From Coriolopsis trogii (lineage: Eukaryota; Basidiomycota; Agaricomycetes; Polyporales; Polyporaceae), in assembly GCA_020543525.1 (NCBI GenBank), contig JAHYIO010000001.1, forward strand, positions 2,914,001 through 2,978,000: a stretch of 64,000 nucleotides of DNA, in the 5' to 3' direction. The notes under the pieces are model-generated. The model was not told the origin of the DNA. It did no database searches and saw nothing but the letters and a program-made list of their open reading frames with translations. How positions within the stretch are numbered: the stretch's first letter is position 1; each line of letters starts with the position of its first letter. A program made the translations under genes and the position numbers. Of this stretch, positions 63,849 through 64,000 are shown in pieces.

Positions 63849-64000
63849 TCACCACGCCTGGCCGATGGAAACATTCCGCTGCGGACAGAGAGTGGAGAAT
63901 CCAGGAGCGGAAGACGAAAGGCAGTAGATGGATGCCATGGGGTCAGAAGGGGCCAAGGTGAAAGCACTCACCTTCATGCATATACCCACGAATTCCTCGA
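63849..64000 (-). CDS. Possible 3' end of a gene running in from the right
   Basis: On the minus strand the window edge reads EEFVGICMK followed by a GTGAGT donor (at about 63972). A ctgtccgcag acceptor ~95 bases on leads to RNVSIGQAW and a TGA at 63849. Frame and splice sites fit, but only ~18 residues are visible, so neither product nor reality can be judged firmly. Confidence 0.3.
   Translation of the reverse strand, partial: EEFVGICMKVSAFTLAPSDPMASIYCLSSSAPGFSTLCPQRNVSIGQAW

Overview
This window is nuclear DNA from a filamentous basidiomycete, most likely a wood-decaying Agaricomycete of the polypore type. The genes are dense and split by many short GT-AG introns of about 50-60 bases. 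One gene encodes a secreted GH74 xyloglucanase with a C-terminal fungal CBM1. Ordinary fungal housekeeping proteins (Tvp23, EMC7, Utp23, eIF3k, WDR5/Swd3, Itc1, polyubiquitin) sit beside Agaricomycete families such as degenerate kinases, BTB proteins and F-box/LRR proteins. I saw no rRNA, tRNA, CRISPR array or prokaryote-like operon. CDS coordinates are genomic spans from start to stop codon with introns included; exon joins were inferred by eye.

Layout. 1-2033 (-): 5' part of an LRR protein running off the left edge. 4278-6570 (-): amino-acid permease. 7873-10707 (-): kinase-like protein that has lost its catalytic Asp. 12107-15203 (+): GH74-CBM1 xyloglucanase, convergent with an RNI/LRR protein at 15290-17216 (-). 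The 17.2-18.3 kb gap holds an inverted duplication. 18269-19526 (+): F-box protein. 19711-21367 (-): unknown membrane protein, head-to-head with TVP23 at 21526-22999 (+). 24156-26339 (-): dual-specificity (MAPK-type) phosphatase. 27579-28996 (+): NADH-cytochrome b5 reductase.

29498-32273 (+): a tandem pair of BTB proteins, the second with a frame break. 32941-34080 (+): glutathione-S-transferase-like protein. 34191-35263 (-): Dlt1-like membrane protein. 35629-36414 (-): small GPI-type secreted protein with micro-exons. 37021-38033 (+): type I membrane protein. 38709-40195 (-): secreted CAP/PR-1 protein. 40783-41417 (+): small unknown protein. 41551-42650 (-) and 42886-43987 (+): EMC7 and UTP23, head-to-head. 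44202-45452 (-): five-unit polyubiquitin. 46094-47616 (-) and 47785-48867 (+): WDR5 and eIF3k, head-to-head. 49132-51727 (-) and 51962-53490 (+): AVT-type vacuolar amino-acid transporter and steryl-ester hydrolase, head-to-head. 54166-57558 (-): ITC1. 58451-60025: AT-rich Tc1/mariner-like transposon relic with terminal inverted repeats and a TA target duplication. 60555-63382 (-): large, mostly disordered protein. 63849-64000 (-): possible 3' end of a further gene.

There is no obvious pathway cluster. The recurrent architecture is head-to-head housekeeping pairs sharing promoters of roughly 160-240 bases. The accessory features (tandem BTB genes, inverted duplication, transposon relic, secreted CAP and GPI-type proteins) lie between them. 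I found no convincing new multi-gene system. The most notable sequence-level signals are the complete TIR-bounded transposon, the frame-broken BTB paralogue, the predicted pseudokinase, the inverted duplication and a gene with 24-nt and 12-nt internal exons.
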